Below, piece by piece: positions 1-8,082 of a stretch of DNA of 8,109 nucleotides. Position 1 is the first letter of the stretch. Each line of letters opens with the position of its first letter. Under the pieces are notes generated by a model, which saw nothing but the letters and a program-made list of their open reading frames with translations, searched no databases and was not told the DNA's origin. The DNA is from Candidatus Rokuibacteriota bacterium (GTDB taxonomy: Bacteria > Methylomirabilota > Methylomirabilia > Rokubacteriales > CSP1-6), in contig QHSM01000458.1 in the NCBI GenBank assembly GCA_003221595.1, positions 1 to 8,109 of the forward strand, read 5' to 3'. The translations under genes and the position numbers were made by a program.

Positions 1-786
1 GCCGCGCTCGAGTGCACGCTGATCGGCCCCCGGTTCGAGGTCGACGCCCCCGGCGCCATCGCGGTGACCGGAGCCGACATGCCGGTAACGGTGAACGGTG
101 CGCAAGCGCCCCGTTGGGCCACGATCGCGCTGAACGCGGGCGACGTCGTGAAGCTCGGACCGGCGCGCGCCGGCGTGCGCTCGTACATCGCGCTCTCGGG
201 CGGGCTCGACGTGCCGCTCGTGCTCGGATCGCGGTCCACGTACGTCCGCGGCCGCATGGGCGGGCTCGAGGGCCGCGCGCTTCGGAAGGGCGACGCGCTG
301 CGGACGTTGCCGTCCGGTCCGGCGCGGCTCCGGCGCGTGGAGTCCCGCGCGGTGCCGGACTACCGCAGCACGCAGCCGATCCGTGTCGTCCTCGGGCCGC
401 AAGACGATCGCTTCACCGACGCCGGAATCCGCGCGCTGCGCGACGGCTCCTACGAGGTGCTGCCGCAGTCGGACCGGATGGGCGCGCGCCTCTCCGGGCC
501 CCGGATCGAGCACGCGCGGGGCCACGACATCATTTCCGACGGCATCGCGCTCGGATCCGTTCAGGTCCCGGGCGACGGACAGCCGATCGTCCTGCTCGTC
601 GACCGGCAATCCACCGGCGGCTACACGAAGGTGGCGACGGTCTGTTCCTGCGACATTGGGCGCATCGGTCAGGCGAGACCGGGCCAGTCGCTCCGCTTCC
701 AGGCGGTCGGCGTGGCCGAGGCGCACCGGCTTTTGCGCGAATCTGATGCGGTACTGGGAGCGGCGGTGAGAGAGGAGATCGCATGA
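1..786 (+). CDS. pxpC: 5-oxoprolinase subunit C-like protein (biotin-dependent carboxyltransferase/AHS2 family), 5' end outside window
   Basis: The frame is open from base 1 and ends with TGA at 784-786, giving 261 visible residues. Complete PxpC/KipA proteins are about 310-340 residues, so roughly 50 N-terminal residues lie upstream. Seen: the AHS2 signatures GGLDVPLVLGSRSTYVRG and GGLEGRAL in the first third, then VLGPQDDRF, a DRMGARLSGP segment, SDGIALGSVQVPGDGQPI and STGGYTKVAT followed by ARPGQSLRF near the end. Known for the family: PxpA, PxpB and PxpC together catalyse ATP-dependent opening of 5-oxoproline to glutamate in the cytosol. An internal ATG at 79 is not the true start, because family-like sequence (ALECTLIGPRFEVDAPGAI) precedes it. 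Oddity: where relatives usually have ATV-I-x-x-D after the GGY motif, this protein has VCSCD, with two cysteines. The stop overlaps the next ATG (ATGA). The family is secure; the actual lactam substrate is not shown by the sequence. Confidence 0.93.
   Translation, partial: AALECTLIGPRFEVDAPGAIAVTGADMPVTVNGAQAPRWATIALNAGDVVKLGPARAGVRSYIALSGGLDVPLVLGSRSTYVRGRMGGLEGRALRKGDALRTLPSGPARLRRVESRAVPDYRSTQPIRVVLGPQDDRFTDAGIRALRDGSYEVLPQSDRMGARLSGPRIEHARGHDIISDGIALGSVQVPGDGQPIVLLVDRQSTGGYTKVATVCSCDIGRIGQARPGQSLRFQAVGVAEAHRLLRESDAVLGAAVREEIA
773..777 (+). promoter_or_regulatory. Shine-Dalgarno site for the aminotransferase gene
   Basis: AGGAG lies 5 nt before the ATG at 783, inside the last codons of pxpC. 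Together with the ATGA stop/start overlap it supports ATG 783 as the start and indicates translation coupled to pxpC. Confidence 0.7.
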
Positions 787-2108
787 GCGTGGACAAGGAG
801 CTGAGCGAGTACACCGCGAAGACCGCGCGTTCGCGCACCCTGCATGAGGAGGCGCTGGCCGTCATGCCGGGCGGCAACAGCCGGACGACGACGTTCTTCG
901 ATCCTTACCCGTTCGCCATCCAGCGGGGCCAGGGCGCGCACGTCTGGGATGCCGACGGGGTCGATCGCCTGGACTTCAACGGCAACTACACGAGCCTGAT
1001 CCTCGGTCACGCTCCGCCGGACGTCGTGAAGGCCGTGCAGGCGGCGGCCGAGAACGGCCTGTCCTTCCCGGGACCGACCGAGCACGAGGTACGCCTGGCC
1101 GAGATGCTGACTCGCCGCGTGCCGTCGGTGCAGGCGATCCGCTTCACCAACTCGGGCACCGAGGCCACGATGAACGCCGTGCGACTGGCGCGCGCGTTCA
1201 CCGGTCGGCCGAAGATCGCGAAGTTCGAGGGCGCCTACCACGGCACCCACGACTGGGTGATGGTGAGCGTCAGCGGCGACGCCAAGGCGACGGGCAGCCG
1301 GAAGCGGCCCAAGGCGGTCGCGTGGTCGGCCGGCCTGCCGCCGGCGGTCCTCAAGCACGTCGTGGTGCTGCCCTGGAACGACGCGGACGCGTGCGCGGAG
1401 ATCCTCGAGGAGGAAGCCTCGCAGCTCGCCTGCCTCATCGTGGACCCGATGATGTGCAACGCGGGCCTGCTGCCGCCGGCGGAAGGATTCCTGGCCCGGT
1501 TGCGCGAGATCACCGAGCGTCACGGGATCGTACTGATCTTCGACGAGGTCATCTCGTTCCGCACCGCGTGGGGCGGCGCGCAGGAGCGATTCGGCGTCCG
1601 GCCCGACCTCACGACCTTCGGCAAGATCATCGGCGGCGGCCTGCCGGTCGGGGCCTTCGGCGGGCGGCGCGACATCATGGACTTCTATGACCCGCGCAAG
1701 AGCGGCGCGCGGATCAGCCACGGCGGCACGTTCAACGCGAATCCGGTGACGATGGCGGCCGGGATCGCGACCCTGAACGCGCTCACGCCCGAGGCGTACG
1801 CGCGGCTCGACGCGCTGGGCGAGCGCCTGCGGGGCGGCGTCACGCGCCTCCTGGCGGCGACGCGGCGGCGGGGCCAGGTGACCGGCGTCGGCTCGCTGTT
1901 CTGGCTGCACTGGACGACGGAGTCGCTGAGCGACTACCGCTCGGCGAAGGCCAAGGAATCGGGAGCGGCGATGCGCGTGTTCCTCGGTCTCCTGAACGAG
2001 GGCATCCTGATGACCCAGCGCGGTCTCGGCGCCTGCTCCCTCGCGATGACGGACGAGGACGTCGACCGCTTCATCAACGCACTCGCGCGCGTGAACGCTC
2101 GCGCATAA
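783..2108 (+). CDS. Class III PLP-dependent aminotransferase, glutamate-1-semialdehyde aminomutase-like
   Basis: A 441-residue fold-type I PLP enzyme. Seen in order: MPGGNSR (28-34), FTNSGTEA (121-128, phosphate-binding region), FEGAYHG (148-154), IFDEV with Asp254 for the pyridine nitrogen, FGKIIGGGLPVGAFGG with Lys281 as the likely Schiff-base lysine, and GGTFNANPVTMAAG further on. Overall order and length match HemL-like proteins. Several HemL-specific positions differ: HemL has EPVAGNMG, this has DPMMCNAG; HemL has DEVMTGFR, this has DEVISFR (one residue shorter); HemL has GTLSGNP, this has GTFNANP. I therefore infer a transaminase of unknown substrate rather than the tetrapyrrole enzyme. 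It sits between pxpC and pxpA with coupled translation on one side and a 12-nt gap on the other, so its substrate may be the amino acid released by the Pxp complex. The active-site residues named here are intact and I see no sign of truncation. Confidence 0.92.
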   Translation: MSVDKELSEYTAKTARSRTLHEEALAVMPGGNSRTTTFFDPYPFAIQRGQGAHVWDADGVDRLDFNGNYTSLILGHAPPDVVKAVQAAAENGLSFPGPTEHEVRLAEMLTRRVPSVQAIRFTNSGTEATMNAVRLARAFTGRPKIAKFEGAYHGTHDWVMVSVSGDAKATGSRKRPKAVAWSAGLPPAVLKHVVVLPWNDADACAEILEEEASQLACLIVDPMMCNAGLLPPAEGFLARLREITERHGIVLIFDEVISFRTAWGGAQERFGVRPDLTTFGKIIGGGLPVGAFGGRRDIMDFYDPRKSGARISHGGTFNANPVTMAAGIATLNALTPEAYARLDALGERLRGGVTRLLAATRRRGQVTGVGSLFWLHWTTESLSDYRSAKAKESGAAMRVFLGLLNEGILMTQRGLGACSLAMTDEDVDRFINALARVNARA

Positions 2109-2112
2109 GGAG
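2106..2112 (+). promoter_or_regulatory. Strong Shine-Dalgarno for pxpA, overlapping the preceding stop codon
   Basis: TAAGGAG lies 8 nt before the pxpA ATG at 2121. Its first three bases are the TAA stop of the aminotransferase gene. This is the best ribosome-binding site in the window and fixes the pxpA start. Confidence 0.75.
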
Positions 2113-2120
2113 CTTCGGCC

Positions 2121-2896
2121 ATGGCAAAGTTCATCGACCTCAACTGCGACATGGGGGAGAGCTACGGTCGCTGGACGCTCGGGGCGGACGAGGAGATCAT
2201 GCCCCACATCACGTCGGCCAACGTCGCCTGCGGGTTCCACGGCGGCGACCCGCACGTGATGCGCAAGTCGGTCGCGCTGGCGATCCGGCACGGCGTCGCC
2301 GTCGGCTCGCATCCCTCGCTGCCCGATCTGATGGGCTTCGGACGGCGGGTCATGGACGTCACGCCCCCGGAGCTGAAGGACTACCTCTGCTACCAGACCG
2401 GGGCGCTCCGCGAGTTCGTCCGGGCCGCCGGCAGCGAGCTCCAGCACACCAAGCCGCACGGCATCCTGTACTCGATGATCGAGAAGGACGAGCCCCTGGC
2501 GACCGCCGTGGGCGAGGCGGCGCGTGAGTCCGGTCGCGATTTCATCCTGATGGCGCTCGCGTCGGGTCACTACGATCGTCTCGCGCGCAAGATGGGCATC
2601 CGGGTCGCGTCCGAGGGGTTCGCCGATCGCGCGTACAACGTCGACCTCACGCTCGTCTCGCGCAAGCTCCCGGGCTCCCTGATCACCGATCCGCAGAAGG
2701 CCGCCGCCCAGGCCGTGAAGATGGCCATGGAGGGCAAGGTGCGCACGATCGACGGTGTCGAGATCGACATCTCCGTGCAGACCATCTGCTGCCACGGCGA
2801 CACTCCCGGCGCGCAGAATATCGTCCGGGCCGTCCGGGAGGCGCTCGACCGCGCGGGTTGCCAGGTGAAGCCGCTTCGCGACTGGCTGCCCAAGGC

Positions 2897-2900
<4 letters not shown>
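2121..2900 (+). CDS. pxpA: 5-oxoprolinase subunit A-like protein (LamB/YcsF family)
   Basis: 259 residues, the usual length for PxpA (about 245-260). Seen: DLNCDMGESYG (6-16), SANVACGFHGGDP (32-44), VGSHPSLPDLMGFGRR (61-76), TKPHGILYSM (110-119), EGFADRAYNVD (165-175) and CCHGDTPGA (223-231). These follow the order of the family's conserved His/Asp-rich blocks. Known: PxpA works with PxpB and PxpC to hydrolyse 5-oxoproline using ATP. Several blocks differ from E. coli PxpA: GAHPS is GSHPS, KPHGMLYN is KPHGILYS, and the YxxDGSLVPR segment is YNVDLTLVSR followed by PGSLI. Such changes suggest a separate subfamily that might use another lactam or related ring; that is inference. The ATG follows a strong ribosome-binding site. 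The stop TGA (2898-2900) overlaps the TTG start of gcvT, linking this block to the glycine cleavage genes. Confidence 0.93.
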
Positions 2901-4012
<1,112 letters not shown>

Positions 4013-4014
4013 CC

Positions 4015-4407
4015 ATGGCCAACGTCCCCGGCAATCTCAAATACACGCGCGAGCACGAGTGGGCAAAGCAGGAGGGCGACCGGGTCCGCGTGGGCATCAC
4101 GGCCTACGCGCAGGAGCAGCTCGGCGACGTCGTCTTCGTCGAGCTGCCGAAGATCGGCGCGAAGGTGGCGGCCGCCAAGAACTTCGGCGTCGTCGAGTCG
4201 GTGAAGGCGGTCTCCGACCTCTTCGCGCCCGTCTCGGGCGAGGTCGTCGAGATCAACGGCGAGCTGCCGCAGAAGCCGGAGACGGTCAACCAGGACCCGT
4301 ACGGCAAGGGCTGGATGATCGTCGTGAAGCCCTCGAACAAGGCCGAGTGGGATCAGCTCCTGACGGCGCCGCAGTACGAGGAATTCCTGGCGCAGGGGGG
4401 GCACTGA
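4015..4407 (+). CDS. gcvH: Glycine cleavage system H protein (lipoyl carrier)
   Basis: 130 residues, typical for GcvH. It carries the aminomethyl group between the P, T and L proteins on a lipoyl arm. Seen: YTREHEWAK (10-18), VGITAYAQEQLGDVVFVELP (26-45), and the lipoyl-attachment block ESVKAVSDL with Lys64 as the modified lysine, then FAPVSGEVVEING (70-82) and DPYGKGWMI. The gene starts 2 nt after the gcvT stop. It ends with CAG GGG GGG CAC TGA, whose stop shares one base with the gcvPA start (TGATG). The downstream LipM-like gene is a plausible source of its lipoylation. Confidence 0.97.
   Translation: MANVPGNLKYTREHEWAKQEGDRVRVGITAYAQEQLGDVVFVELPKIGAKVAAAKNFGVVESVKAVSDLFAPVSGEVVEINGELPQKPETVNQDPYGKGWMIVVKPSNKAEWDQLLTAPQYEEFLAQGGH
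4395..4401 (+). promoter_or_regulatory. G7 tract: probable ribosome-binding site of gcvPA and possible slippery heptamer
   Basis: Seven consecutive G residues end 5 nt before the gcvPA ATG at 4407, a position suited to anti-Shine-Dalgarno pairing, although G-only pairing is not ideal. In the gcvH frame the tract reads caG GGG GGG, the phase required for a -1 slippery heptamer. A -1 shift would bypass the TGA at 4405-4407 and continue into gcvPA. The ribosome-binding role is the simpler reading. Confidence 0.45.
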
Positions 4408-5756
4408 TGGCCTCGCGCTTCATCGCCAACACGCCCGAGGAGCAGAAGCGGATGCTCGGCGTGATCGGCGCGGCGTCGCTCGAGGAGCTTCTGGTCAGGA
4501 TCCCGGCGAAGGCCCGGCTTCCGCGCGCCCTCGGCCTGCCCGCGGCCATGGCGGAGACCGACCTGATCCGTCACATGAAAGCGCTCGCCGCGCGCAACGC
4601 CGACGCCGACGCGCACGTCTGCTTCATGGGCGGGGGCTCGTACGATCACTACGTGCCGAGCCCGATCAACCACCTGATCTCCCGCGGCGAGTTCTTCACC
4701 GCCTACACGCCCTACCAGCCGGAGGCGAGCCAGGGCACGCTGCGGACGATCTACGAGTATCAGACGATGCTCGCCGAGCTGACGGGCATGGACGTGGCGA
4801 ACGCGTCGATCTACGACGGCGCCTCGTCGCTGGCCGAGGCTGCGCTGATGGCTCACGCGGCGACCGGGCGCGGCGAGGTCGTCCTGTCGCGCGGCGTGAA
4901 CCCGCTCTACCGGCGCGTCGTCGCCACCTACGGCGAGGGGCCGGGTGTCCGTCTGCGGGATGTCGCGGCGCCCGAGGGCGTCACCGACCTCGCCGCCGCG
5001 AAGAAGGCGGTGGGGCCGAAGACCGCGGCGCTCGTGGTCCAGACGCCGAACTTCTACGGCTGTCTGGAGGACGTCGCGGCGGCGGCCGAGATCGCGCACG
5101 CCGCCGGCGCCTTGCTGGTGGTGGCGGCCGATCCCGTGAACCTCGGCGTGCTCGAGGGACCGGGCAAGCTCGGCGCCGACATCGTCGTGGGCGAAGGTCA
5201 GGGGCTCGGGGTGCCGATGAGCTTCGGCGGGCCGAATCTCGGCGTCTTCGCCGCCAAGAACGACCTCGTGCGCCGCATGCCCGGACGCCTGGTCGGCGCC
5301 ACCGTCGATCGGGACGGCGCGCGCGGCTTCGTGCTGACCCTGCAGACGCGCGAGCAGCACATCCGCCGGGCGAAGGCGACCTCGAACATCTGCACGAACG
5401 TCGCGCTCTGCGCGCTGATGGCGACGATCTATCTCGCCACGCTCGGGCGCCGGGGGCTCGTGCGCGTCGGCGAGCTGTCCGCCGCGAAGGCGCACTACGC
5501 GGCCGAGCGGCTGGCGAAGATCCCGGGTGTCTCGCTCCGCTTCGCCGCGCCCTTCTTCAAGGAGTTCGCGCTGAAGCTCCCGAAGTCGCCCGAGCGCGTG
5601 GCGGCCCGGCTCGCGCGGCAGGGCTTCCTGGCCGGCGTCCCGCTCAAGAGCTTCGATCGAACCCTGGCCGATTGCCTGCTGGTCGCCGTGACCGAGCAGC
5701 GCACGAAGGACGAGATCGACGCCTTCGTCGCGGCCCTCGAGAAGGCGGTGGCGTGA
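4407..5756 (+). CDS. gcvPA: Glycine dehydrogenase (decarboxylating) subunit 1
   Basis: 449 residues from ATG 4407, normal for the alpha subunit of the split P protein. It corresponds to the N-terminal half of the fused GcvP and pairs with GcvPB; it has a PLP-fold but not the Schiff-base lysine. Seen: RFIANTPEEQKRML (4-17), FMGGGSYDHYVP (73-84), YTPYQPEASQGTL (100-112), IYDGASSLAEAALMA (135-149), a glycine-rich GEGQGLGVPMSFGGPNLGVF segment, and QTREQHIRRAKATSNICTN (313-331). The reading frame stays open upstream through gcvH, but that part is an out-of-frame shadow of GcvH. ATG 4407 gives the family N-terminus. The start overlaps the gcvH stop by one base, and the stop overlaps the gcvPB start in the same TGATG way, which favours equal synthesis of the two subunits. 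Confidence 0.96.
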   Translation: MASRFIANTPEEQKRMLGVIGAASLEELLVRIPAKARLPRALGLPAAMAETDLIRHMKALAARNADADAHVCFMGGGSYDHYVPSPINHLISRGEFFTAYTPYQPEASQGTLRTIYEYQTMLAELTGMDVANASIYDGASSLAEAALMAHAATGRGEVVLSRGVNPLYRRVVATYGEGPGVRLRDVAAPEGVTDLAAAKKAVGPKTAALVVQTPNFYGCLEDVAAAAEIAHAAGALLVVAADPVNLGVLEGPGKLGADIVVGEGQGLGVPMSFGGPNLGVFAAKNDLVRRMPGRLVGATVDRDGARGFVLTLQTREQHIRRAKATSNICTNVALCALMATIYLATLGRRGLVRVGELSAAKAHYAAERLAKIPGVSLRFAAPFFKEFALKLPKSPERVAARLARQGFLAGVPLKSFDRTLADCLLVAVTEQRTKDEIDAFVAALEKAVA

Positions 5757-7219
5757 TGAGCGCCGGCGCCTACGACAAGCTGATCTTCGAGCTCTCCTCG
5801 CCGGGGCGCGAGGCGTTCTCGCTGGCCGGGGCCGACGTGCCCGAATCCGACGTCCGGAAGATTCTGCCCGAGAAGCATCTGCGCCGGGACGCGCCGGCGC
5901 TGCCGGAGGTGTCCGAGTTCGACGTGGTCCGGCACTATTCGCGTCTGTCGCGCATGAACTACGGCGTCGACACGCACTTCTACCCGCTCGGCTCGTGCAC
6001 GATGAAATACAACCCGAAGCTCAACGAGGACATGGCGCGTTTGGCCGGCTTCGCGCGCCTGCATCCGCTGGCGGCGGAAGCGGTGGCCCAGGGCGCGCTC
6101 CAGCTCATGCACGAGCTGGCGCGGGACCTCGCGGAGATCGCCGGGATGGACGCGGTGTCGCTCCAGCCCGCCGCCGGGGCCCAGGGCGAGCTGGCCGGCG
6201 TCCTGATGATCCGCGCCTATCACCGGTCGCGCGGGGAGAAGCGCACCAAGGTGCTCGTGCCCGATTCGGCCCACGGGACCAACCCGGCCTCCACGGCGAT
6301 CGCCGGCTACGAGGTCGTCGAGGTGAAGTCACTGCCGAACGGCGAGGTGGACGTCGACGCCCTCGCGCGCACGCTCGACACCGACGTGGCCGCGTTCATG
6401 ATCACCGTGCCGAACACGCTCGGCATGTTCGAGCCGCGCATCGTCGAGATCACCGAGCTTTGCCACGCCAAGGGCGTGCAGGTGTACATGGACGGCGCCA
6501 ACCTCAACGCGATCCTCGGGATCACCCGCCCGGGCGACCTGGGCTTCGACGTCTGCCACTTCAACCTGCACAAGACCTTCACGACGCCCCACGGCGGCGG
6601 CGGCCCCGGCGCGGGCCCGGTCGGCGTCCGGGCGCACCTCGAGCCGTTCCTGCCGGTGCCCGTCGTCACGAAGGACGGCGACGCGTACGCGCTCGACTGG
6701 AAGCGGCCGAAGTCGATCGGCAAGCTCCAGGCCTTCCTGGGCAATTTCGGGATGCTCGTGCGCGCCTACACCTACATCCGCACCATGGGCCCCGACGGCC
6801 TCCGGTCCGTCTCCGACAACGCGATCCTGAACGCGAACTACATCATGAAGCGGCTGGAGAAGGCTTACGATATCGCGGTGCCCGGCCCGTGCATGCACGA
6901 GTGTGTTCTGTCTGCTCGTCGTCAAAAGAAACTAGGTGTTACGGCGACAGATATCGCGAAGCGTCTCCTGGATCTCGGCTTCTACGCGCCCTCGACCTAC
7001 TTCCCGCTGATCGTCGAGGAAGCCCTGATGATCGAGCCGACCGAGACGGAGGCGAAGGAGACGCTCGACGCGTTCTGCGACGCGATGATCCAGATCGCCC
7101 GCGAGGCCGAGACGAACGTCGCGGTGATCCACGACGCGCCCGTGACCACGCCGGTGCGGCGGCTCGATCAGACGAAGGCGGCCCGCGAGCCCAATCTACG
7201 GTGGACGCCTCGAGCCTAG
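5756..7219 (+). CDS. gcvPB: Glycine dehydrogenase (decarboxylating) subunit 2, PLP-binding
   Basis: 487 residues from ATG 5756, the usual size. With GcvPA it decarboxylates glycine and passes the aminomethyl group to lipoyl-GcvH. Seen: FYPLGSCTMKYNPK (75-88), SAHGTNPASTA (171-181), PNTLGMFEP, YMDGANLNAILG with Asp246, FNLHKTFTTPHGGGGPGAGP with Lys273 as the PLP Schiff-base lysine, then YFPLIVEEALMIEPTETEAK near the C-terminus. An in-frame GTG at 5753 directly before the ATG is a less likely start. GAAGG at 5741-5745 is a modest ribosome-binding site 10 nt from the ATG. Oddity: codons 383-399 (6902-6952) are mostly A/T-ending while the rest of the gene is strongly G/C-ending. The protein still reads through with family-like sequence, so this is not a frameshift. 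Confidence 0.96.
   Translation: MSAGAYDKLIFELSSPGREAFSLAGADVPESDVRKILPEKHLRRDAPALPEVSEFDVVRHYSRLSRMNYGVDTHFYPLGSCTMKYNPKLNEDMARLAGFARLHPLAAEAVAQGALQLMHELARDLAEIAGMDAVSLQPAAGAQGELAGVLMIRAYHRSRGEKRTKVLVPDSAHGTNPASTAIAGYEVVEVKSLPNGEVDVDALARTLDTDVAAFMITVPNTLGMFEPRIVEITELCHAKGVQVYMDGANLNAILGITRPGDLGFDVCHFNLHKTFTTPHGGGGPGAGPVGVRAHLEPFLPVPVVTKDGDAYALDWKRPKSIGKLQAFLGNFGMLVRAYTYIRTMGPDGLRSVSDNAILNANYIMKRLEKAYDIAVPGPCMHECVLSARRQKKLGVTATDIAKRLLDLGFYAPSTYFPLIVEEALMIEPTETEAKETLDAFCDAMIQIAREAETNVAVIHDAPVTTPVRRLDQTKAAREPNLRWTPRA
6869..6877 (+). repeat. 9-bp direct repeat GATATCGCG, copy 1
   Basis: GATATCGCG occurs here and again at 6950-6958, 81 bp (27 codons) apart and in the same frame (Asp-Ile-Ala both times). 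The two copies bracket the low-GC patch in gcvPB. Chance from repeated Asp-Ile-Ala codons is quite possible. Confidence 0.4.
6902..6952 (+). other. Patch of atypical codon use inside gcvPB
   Basis: Of the 17 codons here, 13 end in A or T (for example TGT, GTT, TCT, GCT, CGT, CGT, CAA, AAA, CTA, GGT, GTT, ACA, GAT). Bases 6901-6960 contain 29 G/C of 60, against about 70% nearby. The encoded residues still fit the GcvPB family. Likely explanations are a short recombination or gene-conversion tract, an assembly chimera, or selection on the nucleotide sequence. Confidence 0.7.
6950..6958 (+). repeat. 9-bp direct repeat GATATCGCG, copy 2
   Basis: Second copy of the repeat at 6869-6877. It lies at the 3' edge of the atypical codon patch, where G/C-ending codons resume. 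Confidence 0.4.
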
Positions 7220-7263
7220 CGGGATGGAGGCTCCGACTCGACTGACCGTGCGATGCTGGGGCC

Positions 7264-8082
7264 GTGACTGACGGCCGGCACGACGGGACCTGGCGGCTGC
7301 TGGTGACCGAGCCCACCGACGGCGCCACCAACATGGCGATCGACGAAGCGCTCTGGCGCGAGCGGCGCGCGGGCGCTGCGCCGCCCACCGTGCGCTTCTA
7401 CGCGTGGGCGCCGCCGACCGTTTCCCTCGGCTACGGCCAGCCCCTCGACGACCACGTCGACGTCGCGGCGTGCCGGCGGCTCGGCGTCGGCCTCGTCAGG
7501 CGGCTGACCGGCGGCAGCGCGATCTATCACGACGGTCCGGAGGGCGAGCTGACCTACAGCGTCGTGGCCGCGGCCGAGGACATCGGCGGCGGCGCGCGCG
7601 ATCTCCTGTACAGCTACCAGTGGATCGGCCGCGCGCTCGCGGCCGGCCTGCGGGCCCTGGGCGCGCCGGTCGAGATGATGGGCGCCGCGCGCGGCGACGA
7701 GCCGACGCCCGCCTTCTGCTTCGCGCGCACCGGGAGCTGCGAGATCGAGCTGGGCGGCAAGAAGCTCGTCGGGAGCGCGCAGCGGCGCTACGGCCGCACC
7801 TTCGTCCAGCACGGCTCCATCCTGCTCGGCGTCGACGCGGGACGGCTTGCCGCGATCTTTCCGACGACGGCCGAGCCGCTGGCGACATTGACCACCCTCG
7901 AGGCCGCGCTCGGCCACCGGCCGAAGTTCGACGACGTCGCGACCGCGCTCGCCGCCGCGTTCGAGCGGGAGCACGGCATTCGCCTGCGCCCCGACGGGCT
8001 CAGCGCTCACGAGACCGCCGGCGTCGAGCGCCTCGTTGGCGAGAAATACGCGACCGACGCCTGGCTCGCGGGTCCGGCATGA
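7264..8082 (+). CDS. lipM: LipM/LipL-like octanoyl (lipoyl) transferase, BPL/LplA fold
   Basis: 272 residues, close to LipM size. Seen: an N-terminal NMAIDEAL (23-30), RFYAWAPPTVSLGYGQ (44-59), the acyl-pocket motif RRLTGGSAIYHDGPEGELTYS (from 79), and a FCF segment with Cys152 followed by GGKKLVGSAQRR (164-175; Lys167 is the conserved lysine) and QHGSILLG (182-189). A Cys just before the GKKLVGSAQ block is typical of LipM/LipL cysteine acyltransferases rather than ATP-using LplA ligases. Known: LipM moves octanoate from ACP to GcvH, and LipA then inserts sulfur. Placement 44 bp after gcvPB, in the same direction, supports GcvH as its target. Start: an in-frame TGA at 7243-7245 leaves GTG 7264 as the first usable start, and the next ATG (7333) falls inside the conserved NMA motif. 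No good ribosome-binding site precedes the GTG. LipL or LplA activity cannot be excluded. Confidence 0.88.
   Translation: MTDGRHDGTWRLLVTEPTDGATNMAIDEALWRERRAGAAPPTVRFYAWAPPTVSLGYGQPLDDHVDVAACRRLGVGLVRRLTGGSAIYHDGPEGELTYSVVAAAEDIGGGARDLLYSYQWIGRALAAGLRALGAPVEMMGAARGDEPTPAFCFARTGSCEIELGGKKLVGSAQRRYGRTFVQHGSILLGVDAGRLAAIFPTTAEPLATLTTLEAALGHRPKFDDVATALAAAFEREHGIRLRPDGLSAHETAGVERLVGEKYATDAWLAGPA

Noticed and set aside
669..2795. Long minus-strand open frame of about 700 codons
   Set aside because: It lies antisense to pxpC, the aminotransferase and pxpA, all with clear family motifs. Its sequence is rich in Arg, Ala, Val, Asp and His, as expected from the complement of high-GC codons, and has no recognisable domain.
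4059..4406. N-terminal extension of gcvPA through gcvH
   Set aside because: The frame is open but encodes an Arg/Gly-rich shadow of GcvH. GcvPA family sequence begins at ATG 4407.
4353..5495. Minus-strand open frame of 380 codons opposite gcvPA (and a similar 410-codon one at 2570-3802 opposite gcvT)
   Set aside because: Both are high-GC shadows of well-supported genes on the other strand, with low-complexity composition and no family resemblance.
6902..6952. Compensated frameshift as the explanation of the odd patch in gcvPB
   Set aside because: The residues HECVLSARRQKKLGV and TDIAKRLLD fit the GcvPB family in the main frame, so the anomaly is in codon choice, not in reading frame.
7212..7233. 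Inverted repeat GAGCCT / AGGCTC with a 10-nt loop around the gcvPB stop, as a possible terminator
   Set aside because: The stem is only 6 bp with no T-tract, overlaps coding sequence, and short GC-rich inverted repeats are expected by chance at this composition.
5995..7245. Plus-strand 416-codon frame overlapping gcvPB
   Set aside because: This is an Arg/Gly/Pro-rich shadow in another frame of gcvPB. GcvPB itself has full-length family motifs and the PLP lysine.
7224..7271. Small ORF (15 codons) in the gcvPB-lipM gap as a possible leader peptide
   Set aside because: It has no ribosome-binding site or recognisable regulatory peptide pattern, and a short ORF is expected by chance in a gap without constraints.
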